Of a DNA stretch of 64,000 bases, positions 25,928 through 33,953 are shown in pieces. The first letter of the stretch is position 1, and every line of letters begins with the position of its first letter. A model generated the notes under the pieces. It worked only from the letters and a program-made list of their open reading frames with translations. It was not told where the DNA came from and made no database searches. Where the stretch lies: contig DASYYZ010000091.1 in NCBI GenBank assembly GCA_035946735.1, positions 19,372 through 83,371 on the forward strand, given 5' to 3'. Position numbers and translations under genes: made by a program. The stretch is from Gp13-AA77 sp035946735. GTDB taxonomy: Bacteria > Acidobacteriota > Terriglobia > UBA7540.

Positions 25928-26989
25928 TTAGTGGTTGGGCACGCACTGCGCCAGCATCTCAGAAACCGTGGTCGAGAACGCGTTCGGGTCTTCCCAGACC
26001 GATTCGCCGTGACAGGTGCCGGTGTAGCAATTGACGTCCGACGGCGCATTCTTCGGGACCACCTGGTCGATCAGAAAAGTGCTTTGGCCGGTGTTCCCGT
26101 CGCCGGCGTAGCGCGACGTCGCGCAGAAGTACCAGCTGATGGCTGTGTGCGGGTAGGAATAATTGGCGCCGCTGCTCACGATGGAGTCCGCCCTCCAGCG
26201 GCTGATATCGCTCGGGAGGGGATTTTCCGCGGCACAGGTGGTGGTGTCTTCCCAGCCGTTCACGAGCTTGCCCGAAGCATAAGCGAAAGGTGCGTTCGGG
26301 AGCAGAGGGCATAAGTCGCGCGGCGCGCCGGTGTAAAGGGCCGCGTCGCAACCGTAGTCCATGCGCGCAAGTGCCGGGGCCGCCATGACGACATAATCGA
26401 AGTAATCGCCGAACCCGTAGTGCGCCAGTGAATAAGCAAGCGCCGCGGCACCCCCACTGATCCCCTGGCCGCAAAAGCCAGTGGTCCGGCTACCCCTCTG
26501 CACGGTATCGAAGATGGTCTTGAAGACGGTCGCCGGCCGGCAGGCCGCGCTCTTCACCCCGGCACCGTTCGCGCTCGCCCAATCCGTGGCCCAGGCAAGT
26601 TCTGCCACGTTGAATCCGTCAGCGAGGTAAGTGTCCGCAAAGTTGCTGTTTTTGAAGAATTTCGTGCCGGGACCGCCGTTGAGCAGAATGATCGTGCCTT
26701 TGGCCGTTCCGCTGGGAGAAGCACTCCCCAGTGTGGCCTTGAGGTCGGGGATACCGGGGCAGGATACCGTAATCGATTGGCAAACGGTTCCTGTGATAGC
26801 GCCGGCGGGACAGCCGGTGCGACCGTGGAACGTCACCGTGCCTATCTGCAGAAGGTTGGGGTTCTGGTTGGTGTTACTGTCATCGAGAGCCTCGTCTTTG
26901 AACTCGCGGTGCCTTGCCGTTCCTGTGACCATCACCGTGGCTGAGATCAGTCCAAGAAGAATCCATGTCGTAAATGACCGTAACTTCAT
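25928..26989 (-). CDS. Secreted alpha/beta-hydrolase-like protein, paralogue B1
   Basis: 353 residues, ATG at 26989 with AAGGGAGGGAAG upstream. It has the same layout as B2: signal segment, GTIILLNGGPGTKFF, FCGQGISGGAAALAYSLAHY, RMDYGC, FLIDQVVPKNAPSDVN and YTGTCHGESVWED near the C-terminus. By family logic the Ser of GISGG, the Asp of FLIDQ and the His of TCHGES could be a Ser-Asp-His triad; this is inference from motif order. Operator copy 3 lies about 91-128 bp upstream, so B1 and B2 probably form an operon. Confidence 0.66.
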   Translation of the reverse strand: MKLRSFTTWILLGLISATVMVTGTARHREFKDEALDDSNTNQNPNLLQIGTVTFHGRTGCPAGAITGTVCQSITVSCPGIPDLKATLGSASPSGTAKGTIILLNGGPGTKFFKNSNFADTYLADGFNVAELAWATDWASANGAGVKSAACRPATVFKTIFDTVQRGSRTTGFCGQGISGGAAALAYSLAHYGFGDYFDYVVMAAPALARMDYGCDAALYTGAPRDLCPLLPNAPFAYASGKLVNGWEDTTTCAAENPLPSDISRWRADSIVSSGANYSYPHTAISWYFCATSRYAGDGNTGQSTFLIDQVVPKNAPSDVNCYTGTCHGESVWEDPNAFSTTVSEMLAQCVPNH

Positions 26990-27050
26990 CGCGGCTTCCC
27001 TCCCTTACTTGAAACGTATCGCCCGCTGAAAGAGCCATGATCGGGCCGTG

Positions 27051-27117
27051 ATTCTACAGACGGACCCCAAAAGGTTCCATGCCCACGGCATGCTTTTTCT
27101 CTGCTCAAAGTATGCTC
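27051..27117 (-). promoter_or_regulatory. Operator copy 3 with candidate -10 box, upstream of paralogue B1
   Basis: Minus-strand pentamers GAGCA, GAGCA, AAGCA and GGGCA begin at 27117, 27106, 27095 and 27084, four units at 11-bp spacing. TAGAAT (27056-27051) lies 39 bp after the third unit start. The fourth unit would overlap the -35 position, as in Pho boxes. GAAGTTAGG, 31 bp beyond the first unit, is shared with copies 4 and 5. Confidence 0.6.
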
Positions 27118-27230
27118 ACCGGTAAGCGACACGTCAAGGCGAAGTTAGGCCAGCCCGGCCCTAATCGACAACGATCTCGTCGTAGACCGTAGCGGTGAAA
27201 GAGTCTGTCACAAACGGATTTCTCCGGCGC

Positions 27231-27264
27231 GAGGGGCCCCGGCCGCAATGCCGAGGCCCCCTTT
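27231..27264 (-). terminator. GC-rich hairpin after the small secreted protein gene
   Basis: On the minus strand GGGGGCCTCGGC pairs with GCCGGGGCCCC around a short loop, starting about 20 bp after the stop at 27284. The stem is strong, but no run of T follows, so an intrinsic terminator is only likely, not certain. Confidence 0.4.
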
Positions 27265-27283
27265 CGTGATTTGACTCCCCCAG

Positions 27284-27739
27284 CTACTTCTCTTCGCCTA
27301 ACCGGATCCCCTCCCCCGAGGCAACGAACCCGGAGTCCGTGCTAATAAAAAAGAACCGGGCGCCATTCGCGTTGAGGAGAAAATTGAAATCCGCAACTGC
27401 CCCTGTCGACATCGTGATGGTGTCGCTGCCTGAGCAGTTGGCGTTCACGCTGTAGGTAACCGTCCCGGTGACCCCGGTAGTGATGGTGCCATTCATAGAG
27501 ATGGTTTCTGCGAACACTGTCCCGTTCCCGTTTCCGTCGAAAGTGACCCCATTAACCACGGCGGCGGGGCCGACCCCCACGACCGTACCGGTCGACGAGG
27601 CCATATAGGTGCCTTTCAGAGTACTGTTGGAACACCCCTGCGAATTTGCTGCCCTTAACGCCTGGGGCGCCCAAGCGGTTGTCAGCAGAGCAAGCACCGC
27701 AAATTTCACCATTCCCAAATTTCGATTCGTGTTCTTCAT
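27284..27739 (-). CDS. Small secreted protein, function unknown
   Basis: 151 residues from the ATG at 27739, chosen because it has an AAAAGGAGAAATCACT site directly upstream and is followed at once by a signal peptide (VKFAVLALLTTAWAPQALRA). The mature part begins with a Cys-containing CSNSTLKGTYMASSTG and is beta-rich: VTFDGNGNGTVFAETISMNG and GTVTYSVNANCSGSD, with two cysteines that may pair. Such short secreted beta proteins are common in Acidobacteriota but have no known role. It lies between the hydrolase pair and the regulator gene. Operator copy 4 is about 300 bp upstream. Confidence 0.65.
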   Translation of the reverse strand: MKNTNRNLGMVKFAVLALLTTAWAPQALRAANSQGCSNSTLKGTYMASSTGTVVGVGPAAVVNGVTFDGNGNGTVFAETISMNGTITTGVTGTVTYSVNANCSGSDTITMSTGAVADFNFLLNANGARFFFISTDSGFVASGEGIRLGEEK

Positions 27740-28026
27740 AGTGATTTCTCCTTTTTTAAAGTTGAGTTTCGAAGCGTCACTGCTCGAAGCGCAGGCCGAG
27801 CATCTGTCCGCCGGAGCACCAGCAGCTCGCCGGTATCGTCGCGCAAGACAGCGAAGCGAAAAAGTAACGCCTGAGCGGCTGACGAGTCGGCTTTGAGGGC
27901 TCGTACTGCACCCTCCAGATACTCGGTCAACGTCGCGTAAAATGGCCCGGTCATGGGGTCCCTCTCTCATCCTTGCATCGCTGCTCACCTAAATCGCGCC
28001 AAGGATGCAGTGGTAGTACCCGGGAA

Positions 28027-28103
28027 TTCAATAACCAGCGCATGATTTTTCTCTGCTCAAAATATGCTCGGCCGGCAAGTAAAGCGTGGAACGAAGGTTA
28101 GGA
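28027..28103 (+). repeat. Left 77-bp inverted repeat bracketing the regulator gene, contains operator copy 4
   Basis: 28027-28103 matches the reverse complement of 30829-30905 with 9 mismatches in 77 aligned bases and no gap. It contains minus-strand pentamers GAGCA (28069-28065), GAGCA (28058-28054) and AATCA (28047-28043) at 11-bp spacing, and the box CGAAGGTTAGG. It ends 73 bp before the regulator's GTG. No TAG-type -10 box is visible at the expected distance toward 27739, so this copy may act mainly on the regulator's own promoter. Confidence 0.75.
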
Positions 28104-28143
28104 GTTCCAAAATAAATGCTGATGCGAACGAAACGGCTGGCTG

Positions 28144-28149
28144 TATAAT
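28144..28149 (+). promoter_or_regulatory. Candidate -10 box of the regulator gene
   Basis: A perfect TATAAT lies 27 bp before the GTG start. No good -35 hexamer is seen 17 bp upstream (GATGCG), which fits a promoter needing an activator or being autoregulated through operator copy 4. Confidence 0.5.
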
Positions 28150-28176
28150 GCCCGAAAGTTCACAGGGGAGCTTGAG

Positions 28177-30822
28177 GTGTTTCAGCCGCTGAAAGACGCC
28201 CCAGTTTCAGTCCGGCGCTTCGGTGCGTTCGAGCTGGATTTCGAGCAGCAAGAACTACGCAAGGACGGGTTGCCGGTACGCCTCGCTCCGCAGCCCTTCA
28301 AAGTCCTGGTCCTGCTCGTTGCCCGTGCCGGCCGAATGGTAACCCGCAAAGAACTTGAGCAAGAACTCTGGGGCGACTCCACTTTTGTCGACTTCGAAAT
28401 CGGCCTCAACCGCTGCATCAAGCAGATCAGGACCGTGCTTGAGGACGATACGGAAGGACCACGCTTTATCGAGACACTGCCGCGGCGGGGCTACCGGTTT
28501 ATTGCCCCGGTGCAGGAAACGGACCCCGTACCCGCCAGCCCCGGCGGAGACGGCCAGGCAGGGAAAGCGGCGGGTCAGTGGCCGCAAGTCGGTCCGGAAC
28601 GGGCGCCGTTAATCCCCTCTGGTGCTGGCCAGGACGTGGAAACCGAGGACAAGCCCCGGCAACGCCGGCCGGCCATCCTGCTGGCGGGGTTGGCTCTGGT
28701 GGTGATTCTGGGGCTGGGCTCTTGGTCCTATTTGCGGAAGGTACTGTCCCCTGCCGCTCCTTCGGTTGGGGTCGGCTTCAGGGTCCGGCCCGCCGTAGCG
28801 GTGCTGGGTTTCAAGAACCTGGCGGGCAAGGCGGAGACCAACTGGCTTTCGACAGCACTTTCGGAGATGCTCACCACCGAACTCGCAGCCGGAGAGAAAC
28901 TCCGCACCATCTCCGGCGAAAACGTGGCACGAGCCAAAATCGATCTCGCGCTACCCGAGGCGGACAGTTACGCCGGCGACACCTTGGCGCGTATTCGCAA
29001 GAACCTGGGTGCTGATTATGTGGTGTTGGGTTCGTACCTCGACCTGGGCCAGGCGGCGGGCGGACAGGTCCGCCTGGACCTGCGCCTCCAGGACGCGCGG
29101 GCGGGATCAACCCTGGCTGCCGTCTCAGAGACCGGCAATGAAGCCGGACTCTTCGATCTGGTCGCGCGCACCGGAAAGGAGATGCGGGAAAAACTGGGCG
29201 CGGGCGAGGTGACGGCAGAGCAGGCGACCATCGCGCGCGCCTCGGCGCTCTCGAATCCCGAGGCGGCCAGGCTGTACGCCGAAGGACTCACTAAGCTTCG
29301 CTCCTTTGATGCGCTGGGCGCTCGCGACTTGCTCCAGCAGTCGATTCGCATTGAGCCGGGTTTCCCGCTGGCGCACGCCGCGCTCTCCGAGGTCTGGAGA
29401 ATCCTGGGTGACTTAGACAAGACGACGGAGGAAAGCGGGAAGGCCTTTGAAACCTCAAAGAACCTCTCACGCGAAGACCGGCTTTTCATCGAGGCCCGGT
29501 ACCGTGAGGTCTCCTTGCAGTGGGACCAAGCCATACAAGCGTACAGGGCACTGTTTACACTCGCTCCGGACAACCTGGACTACGGCCTCGCCCTGGCGCG
29601 GGCCCAAAGCACGAGTGGCAAGCCTGATGACGCCATCGCAACCTTGGAGCAATTAAAGGAGCTTCCGGCGCCGGCTCGGGATGACCCGCGCATCGATCTG
29701 GAGGAGAGCGTCGCGGCTACCGAGGCGCGCAACTCGGAAAGGGCTGTGGTCGCAAGCGCCAGAGCTGCCCAGAAAGCCAGAGAAACGGGTTCAAAGCTGC
29801 TTCTCACCCGAGCCTTAAGGGCCCAGGCAGAAGCACTCCTGAATCTGGGAGAAATGGATAAGGCCCAAAAGGCTGCCGGCGAGTTGCAGCAGGCCGCGCG
29901 CGCGGTTGGGGACGACGATAGCGCCGCCTACGCGCTGTTCCTCATGGGCAAATTACTTCTTCAGCAGGAAGATCTCTCCGGGGCCCAATCAGCCCTCGAG
30001 GAAGCACAGCGGATGTGGCGTAAGAACGGCGATCGGACGTACGCCGCGCTCTCCTCGATGCTGCTCGGAATTGTCTCGGAAGCGGAGGGCAATCTCGCTG
30101 AGGCCGAGAAGGCTTGCGAAAGCGCCCTCGCTGTTTCCCGCGACTTGGGCGACCGGGCGACGTATGCTCGCGTGCTGCTTTTCCTGGGCGGCGTGCTCGC
30201 GGTAGAAGGCAATCTTGCCCCAGCCCATCAGAAATACAGCCAGGCCGCGAGCATGATGGTTGAACTCGGCCGCAAGGTTGACGAGGAAAGGAGCGAACTC
30301 GCCCTGGCCCAGCTCTCCATCGCAGAGCGCAATCCACAGCAGGCCGAGGCCACGGCGCGTCGCGTCCTCGAGGACCCGCATCTCCTTGATGCGCCCGATT
30401 TTAAGCTGGCCGCCACCACAGTCCTGGCGGAGTCGCTTCTGGCCCAAGGCAGGACCCCAGAAGCTCAACAGGTCCTGCCCCCCGATGCCGCTTCCAGGAA
30501 GGCTCCCACGCTGGCAGCGGGCATCAACTTCGGTCTGGGCCAGGGATCAGCGATCCTCGCCGAGCGCATTCGCTCCTCCACGGGAAAACCGAGCGACGTC
30601 ACGGAAGCGACCAGCAGACTGCGGGCGATTCTGGACGAGTCCGCTAAACACGGCAACCTGATGCGCCAGTTCCAAGCAGGCTTGGCACTTGGAGAGATCG
30701 AGATGAAGTGGGGCGAGAAGCAGGCAGGGCGCGTTCAGCTCGCCACGCTCGAGCAGAAGGCACAGGCCAGAGGCTTTGGCCTGATCGCGAGCCAGGCCGG
30801 AGCATTGAGGAATAGAAGCTGA
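28177..30822 (+). CDS. Membrane-bound winged-helix regulator with TolB-like and TPR domains
   Basis: 881 residues from a GTG at 28177 (GGGGAG upstream). An OmpR/PhoB-type winged helix (Trans_reg_C) spans about residues 12-112: FGAFELDFEQQELRKDG, QPFKVLVLLVARAGRMVTRK, ELWGDSTFVDFEIGLNRCIK and LPRRGYRFIAPV. There is no receiver domain. A Pro-rich linker leads to one transmembrane helix (about 165-186), so the DNA-binding domain is cytoplasmic and the rest periplasmic, as in CadC/ToxR. A TolB-like domain (about 205-340, AVAVLGFKNLAGKAETNWLS) and some ten TPR units (355-875) follow. Probably senses an envelope signal and acts on the flanking genes. It is bracketed by 77-bp inverted repeats containing candidate binding sites. 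Confidence 0.85.
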   Translation: MFQPLKDAPVSVRRFGAFELDFEQQELRKDGLPVRLAPQPFKVLVLLVARAGRMVTRKELEQELWGDSTFVDFEIGLNRCIKQIRTVLEDDTEGPRFIETLPRRGYRFIAPVQETDPVPASPGGDGQAGKAAGQWPQVGPERAPLIPSGAGQDVETEDKPRQRRPAILLAGLALVVILGLGSWSYLRKVLSPAAPSVGVGFRVRPAVAVLGFKNLAGKAETNWLSTALSEMLTTELAAGEKLRTISGENVARAKIDLALPEADSYAGDTLARIRKNLGADYVVLGSYLDLGQAAGGQVRLDLRLQDARAGSTLAAVSETGNEAGLFDLVARTGKEMREKLGAGEVTAEQATIARASALSNPEAARLYAEGLTKLRSFDALGARDLLQQSIRIEPGFPLAHAALSEVWRILGDLDKTTEESGKAFETSKNLSREDRLFIEARYREVSLQWDQAIQAYRALFTLAPDNLDYGLALARAQSTSGKPDDAIATLEQLKELPAPARDDPRIDLEESVAATEARNSERAVVASARAAQKARETGSKLLLTRALRAQAEALLNLGEMDKAQKAAGELQQAARAVGDDDSAAYALFLMGKLLLQQEDLSGAQSALEEAQRMWRKNGDRTYAALSSMLLGIVSEAEGNLAEAEKACESALAVSRDLGDRATYARVLLFLGGVLAVEGNLAPAHQKYSQAASMMVELGRKVDEERSELALAQLSIAERNPQQAEATARRVLEDPHLLDAPDFKLAATTVLAESLLAQGRTPEAQQVLPPDAASRKAPTLAAGINFGLGQGSAILAERIRSSTGKPSDVTEATSRLRAILDESAKHGNLMRQFQAGLALGEIEMKWGEKQAGRVQLATLEQKAQARGFGLIASQAGALRNRS

Positions 30823-30828
30823 GCGCAT

Positions 30829-30905
30829 TCCTAACTTTCGCTCCACGATCTACTTACGGGCCGAGCATGTTTTGAGCACAGAAAAAGCATGCGCTGGTTA
30901 TTGAA
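30829..30905 (-). repeat. Right 77-bp inverted repeat, contains operator copy 5
   Basis: Partner of 28027-28103 (68 of 77 bases identical). It begins only 6 bases after the regulator's stop codon. On the plus strand, the direction of the downstream gene, pentamers GAGCA (30863), GAGCA (30874) and AAGCA (30885) repeat every 11 bp, with a weaker GGTTA at 30896. The sequence similarity with the left copy ends abruptly at both edges. Confidence 0.78.
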
Positions 30906-30923
30906 CCCTTCAGATTCGGGTTA

Positions 30924-30929
30924 TAGATT
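30924..30929 (+). promoter_or_regulatory. Candidate -10 box of the hydrolase pair A
   Basis: TAGATT lies 39 bp after the third operator unit start of copy 5, the same spacing as at copy 3; TATAGA two bases earlier is an alternative. The leader to the ATG at 31038 would be about 100 bases. Confidence 0.45.
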
Positions 30930-31037
30930 CGAGTCCGATGCTCCGGGTGGTCAAAAACGCAATGCCGGCCCCGGCTGGCGAGCAAAGCGGAATATCGTAG
31001 AAACAGCGGGCCGGCTAAATCTTAAAAAGGAGGAACC

Positions 31038-32210
31038 ATGAGCCTGATCAGTTCGAGGAACCTTGTAAGTGTAACGATAGTCGTTGCTGCAATTGTTGCC
31101 GCGCTGGAGGGCGTTCCGCCGGCTTCGGCCCAGAAGAGCCCTTCGCCTGACTCGCCGCTGCCGCCGCCGAATTTTATGGTCACAGGGACTGTAGGGTGTA
31201 CGGCAGGAATTTCACCGCCTTGCTCCATCGGAACCGCCACCGGCACCCAGCTCCAGCTCTCGAGCTGCCTTTCGGGGGGCGTGACTGGTACAACCTGCTG
31301 GGGGCTGAACATCTCGGGGTGTCCCAATCCAGCCACGCTGCCCTACGACGCCACGGTCAAGGTGACAAGTCCTACGGTGGCGTCCATCGGTACCATCATC
31401 TTCCTCTCGGGGGCCACCGGGGTTCAGTTTTACGACCAGGAGTTCGGGTCGGCGGCGGTCTCGATGATTAATTCCCTGGTTAGCGCTGGGTACACCGCCG
31501 TCCAGATCATGTACGACAACACGGTGGCGGGCTGGCTTACGGGGCCGGCGACGGACGGGCCGCTCGACTTGGCATGCCTTCCATCCACCTCCATGCAGTG
31601 GGTTCACGACCACATTCTGGGCTCCGGCACCCCGCTGTGCGCGACCGGCAACAGCGGAGGCTCGCAGCAAATCGCTTATGCGCTCTCGCAGTACGGCCTG
31701 GGGTCTGGCACGACCTCAATCTTCACGATGGCGGAGGCCACCAGCGGCCCTGAACTCTCGCGCATGGATTACGGCTGCGCCCCTGCCGGCAAGTATACAG
31801 CTTGCGCCATCTGCGGCTTCGGGAAACACCAAGAGAGCTATGGCCTCACCATCGCAGAGACCGGCATCGACCCTGCCTACACCGGCAAGGTCACCACTAC
31901 CCCGGACTCGTCCGACCCCTGCTCCTATGATTACCTGAACCACATGACGTGGGCCACGCAGTTACATCATGACAGCATTCTATCTGACGTGTATCCCCCT
32001 CCGCCCTCGTTCTCGACGGACATTCACTTCGCATTTGGCGGCGCGGATGCGCATAGCCCTGCCATTCCGGAAGGCCTAGACTGGGCTTCGTTCATCACCT
32101 CTGCGACCGCTATCGTCTGCGTGCCTACAGGCAACCACGAGCTCCCGAGCACGTCGGCAGGGGCCGCTCGGATCGAGAGTGATCTTACGACTTACTGTAA
32201 GCTGCCGTGA
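31038..32210 (+). CDS. Secreted alpha/beta-hydrolase-like protein, paralogue A1
   Basis: 390 residues, ATG at 31038 with AAAAAGGAGGAACC upstream. The signal peptide ends near PPASAQ (residue 31). A Pro-rich spacer, GTIIFLSGATGVQFYDQEF, the elbow LCATGNSGGSQQIAYALSQY (G-x-S-G-G), LSRMDYGC and CVPTGNHELPS near the C-terminus follow the same order as B1/B2, so all four proteins share an origin. Ser of GNSGG, Asp of FGGAD and His of TGNHE are candidate catalytic residues (inferred). It is first of a tandem pair under operator copy 5. Confidence 0.66.
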   Translation: MSLISSRNLVSVTIVVAAIVAALEGVPPASAQKSPSPDSPLPPPNFMVTGTVGCTAGISPPCSIGTATGTQLQLSSCLSGGVTGTTCWGLNISGCPNPATLPYDATVKVTSPTVASIGTIIFLSGATGVQFYDQEFGSAAVSMINSLVSAGYTAVQIMYDNTVAGWLTGPATDGPLDLACLPSTSMQWVHDHILGSGTPLCATGNSGGSQQIAYALSQYGLGSGTTSIFTMAEATSGPELSRMDYGCAPAGKYTACAICGFGKHQESYGLTIAETGIDPAYTGKVTTTPDSSDPCSYDYLNHMTWATQLHHDSILSDVYPPPPSFSTDIHFAFGGADAHSPAIPEGLDWASFITSATAIVCVPTGNHELPSTSAGAARIESDLTTYCKLP

Positions 32211-32364
32211 TTTTCTATTGGCGAATGTGATTGCAGATTGCCGGTTGAAGACCCGGGACGAGCTTCCCGCTGGGCGACTCGGCTGGATGGCGCGGACCGA
32301 GGACCTGCGATCAGGCGGTTCGATTCGCCGTCGAAGACTTCGCTAAATCTTAAGGAGAAGAACC

Positions 32365-33432
32365 ATGAGCCTGATCGGTATGAGCCGCAGGAACCTTGTG
32401 AGTGTAGCGATAATCGTGGCCGCGCTGGTGGGCATTCGGCCGGCTTCGGCCCAGAATTTCAAGATCGGAACCGCCACCGGCACCGAGCTCACGACATGCC
32501 CTTCTGATCCAATGGGCGTGAGTGGAACCTGTTGGGGGCTGAACATCTCGGCCTGCCCCAATCCGGCCACGCTGCCCTACGACGCCACAGTGAAGGTGAC
32601 GAGTCCTTCCGGGGCGTCCATCGGTACCATCATCTTCCTCTCCGGGGCTACGGGGGGTCAGTTTTACGACCAGGAGTTCACGCAGGGAAGCTCGGTGATT
32701 GATACGGTGGTCGGGGCCGGGTACACCGCCGTCCAGATCATGTATGACAATAAGGTGGCGGGCTGGCTTACGGGGCCGGCGACTAACGGGCCGCTCGACT
32801 TGGCATGCCTTCCATCCACCTCCATGCAGTGGGTTCACGACCACATTCTAAGCCAGAGCACTCCGCTCTGCGCGACGGGGAACAGCGGAGGTTCGCAACA
32901 GATCGCTTATGCGCTCTCGCAGTACGGCCTGGGCTCTGGCACCACCGCAATCTTCACGATGGTGGAGCCCACCAGCGGTCCTGAACTGTCGCGCCTCGAT
33001 TACGGCTGCGCCCCTGCCGGCAAGTATACGGCCTGCGCCATCTGCGGCTTCGGAACCCACCAGGAGAGCTATGGCCTCACGATCGCAGAGACTGGTATCG
33101 ATCCTGCCTACACAGGCGTGGTCGAACCGAATGGCCCCTGCTACCAGGGAATCAAGGGTTCAACGCAGAACGCCAGTCTGTTTCATCATGACAGCACTCT
33201 GTCTGACATCTATCCCCCGATACTTTCCTTCACCACCAACATTCACTTCGCATTTGGCGGCCAGGATACCAGCGCCGCCATTCCGGAAGGCCTCGATTGG
33301 GCATCGATGATCACCTCGGCGACTGCTCTCGTCTGCGTGCCTACGGCCGGACACCCGCTCGCGAGCTCCCTGGCTGGAGCCGCTCAGATCGAGAACGATC
33401 TGATGAGTTACTGTAGGCTGCCGCAGCCGTGA
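32365..33432 (+). CDS. Secreted alpha/beta-hydrolase-like protein, paralogue A2
   Basis: 355 residues, ATG at 32365 with AAGGAGAAGAACC upstream. It is nearly the same protein as A1 without the Pro-rich spacer: signal peptide ending near PASAQ, GTIIFLSGATGGQFYDQEF, LCATGNSGGSQQIAYALSQY, LSRLDYGC and CVPTAGHPLASS. The leader (CTAAATCTTAAGGAG...) and about 75 bp of downstream sequence are also shared with A1, so the pair arose by tandem duplication. No operator lies between them, so both are probably expressed from the promoter before A1. Confidence 0.66.
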   Translation: MSLIGMSRRNLVSVAIIVAALVGIRPASAQNFKIGTATGTELTTCPSDPMGVSGTCWGLNISACPNPATLPYDATVKVTSPSGASIGTIIFLSGATGGQFYDQEFTQGSSVIDTVVGAGYTAVQIMYDNKVAGWLTGPATNGPLDLACLPSTSMQWVHDHILSQSTPLCATGNSGGSQQIAYALSQYGLGSGTTAIFTMVEPTSGPELSRLDYGCAPAGKYTACAICGFGTHQESYGLTIAETGIDPAYTGVVEPNGPCYQGIKGSTQNASLFHHDSTLSDIYPPILSFTTNIHFAFGGQDTSAAIPEGLDWASMITSATALVCVPTAGHPLASSLAGAAQIENDLMSYCRLPQP

Positions 33433-33505
33433 CTTTTATTGCGAAATGTGATTCCAGATTGCCGGTTTGAAGACCCGCGACGAGCCTCCCGTTGAGCCAC
33501 GATGA
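33425..33505 (+). repeat. Downstream flank duplicated with the A1/A2 genes
   Basis: The bases after the A2 stop (ATTCCAGATTGCCGGTTTGA, then AGACCCGCGACGAGC) match those after the A1 stop at about 32225-32280 with a few changes. This marks the right limit of the duplicated unit. The rest of the gap up to 33716 holds nothing recognisable. Confidence 0.65.
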
Positions 33506-33716
33506 TTTTGGGGATGGCGACATGGAAAGCAAGATGCTTTACTTCATTTTCGCAGTCAGAGTTCAAGAATAGGCTCCCTTCGCAGCGTTACGAAGACGCT
33601 GCGAGCCAGCGGCGGGACGGCACCCGGAATAGACTGAGCCGCGAAAGCCAACCCCACGAAGTCTCCCTTGAGGGAGGAGAAACCAGCCAGACTCGGCGCG
33701 CGTTCGGCCGAGGTCC

Positions 33717-33953
33717 CACATTTTGCGCAGTGCCTCCTCGATGCTCGTCGTGGGGTTTGCCGGCGGATTGGCTGGAGCCTTCACGCTGACGCGGGCGCTG
33801 CAGAGTCTGTTGTTCCAGGTGTCCGCGCTCGACCCGGCAGCACTCGCCGTTGCCTGCGTCCTGACGGCACTTGTCGGCATGCTGGCGGCCTGGACTCCGG
33901 CGAGCCGTGCGGCCCGCGTGGATCCAATGACCGTGCTGCGCGACGAAGGCTAA
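33717..33953 (+). pseudogene. C-terminal remnant of an ADOP/MacB-type ABC permease
   Basis: The frame reads ILRSASSMLVVGFAGGLAGA, then two hydrophobic helices (TRALQSLLFQVSALDPAALA, VACVLTALVGMLAAWTPASR) and ends AARVDPMTVLRDEG. This is the last transmembrane pair and terminal signature of FtsX/MacB-like permeases, comparable to the end of the intact permease at 44746-47367 (VRAVRVDPLTAVHME). Nothing upstream of 33717 continues the protein, so most of the gene is deleted. Confidence 0.75.
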
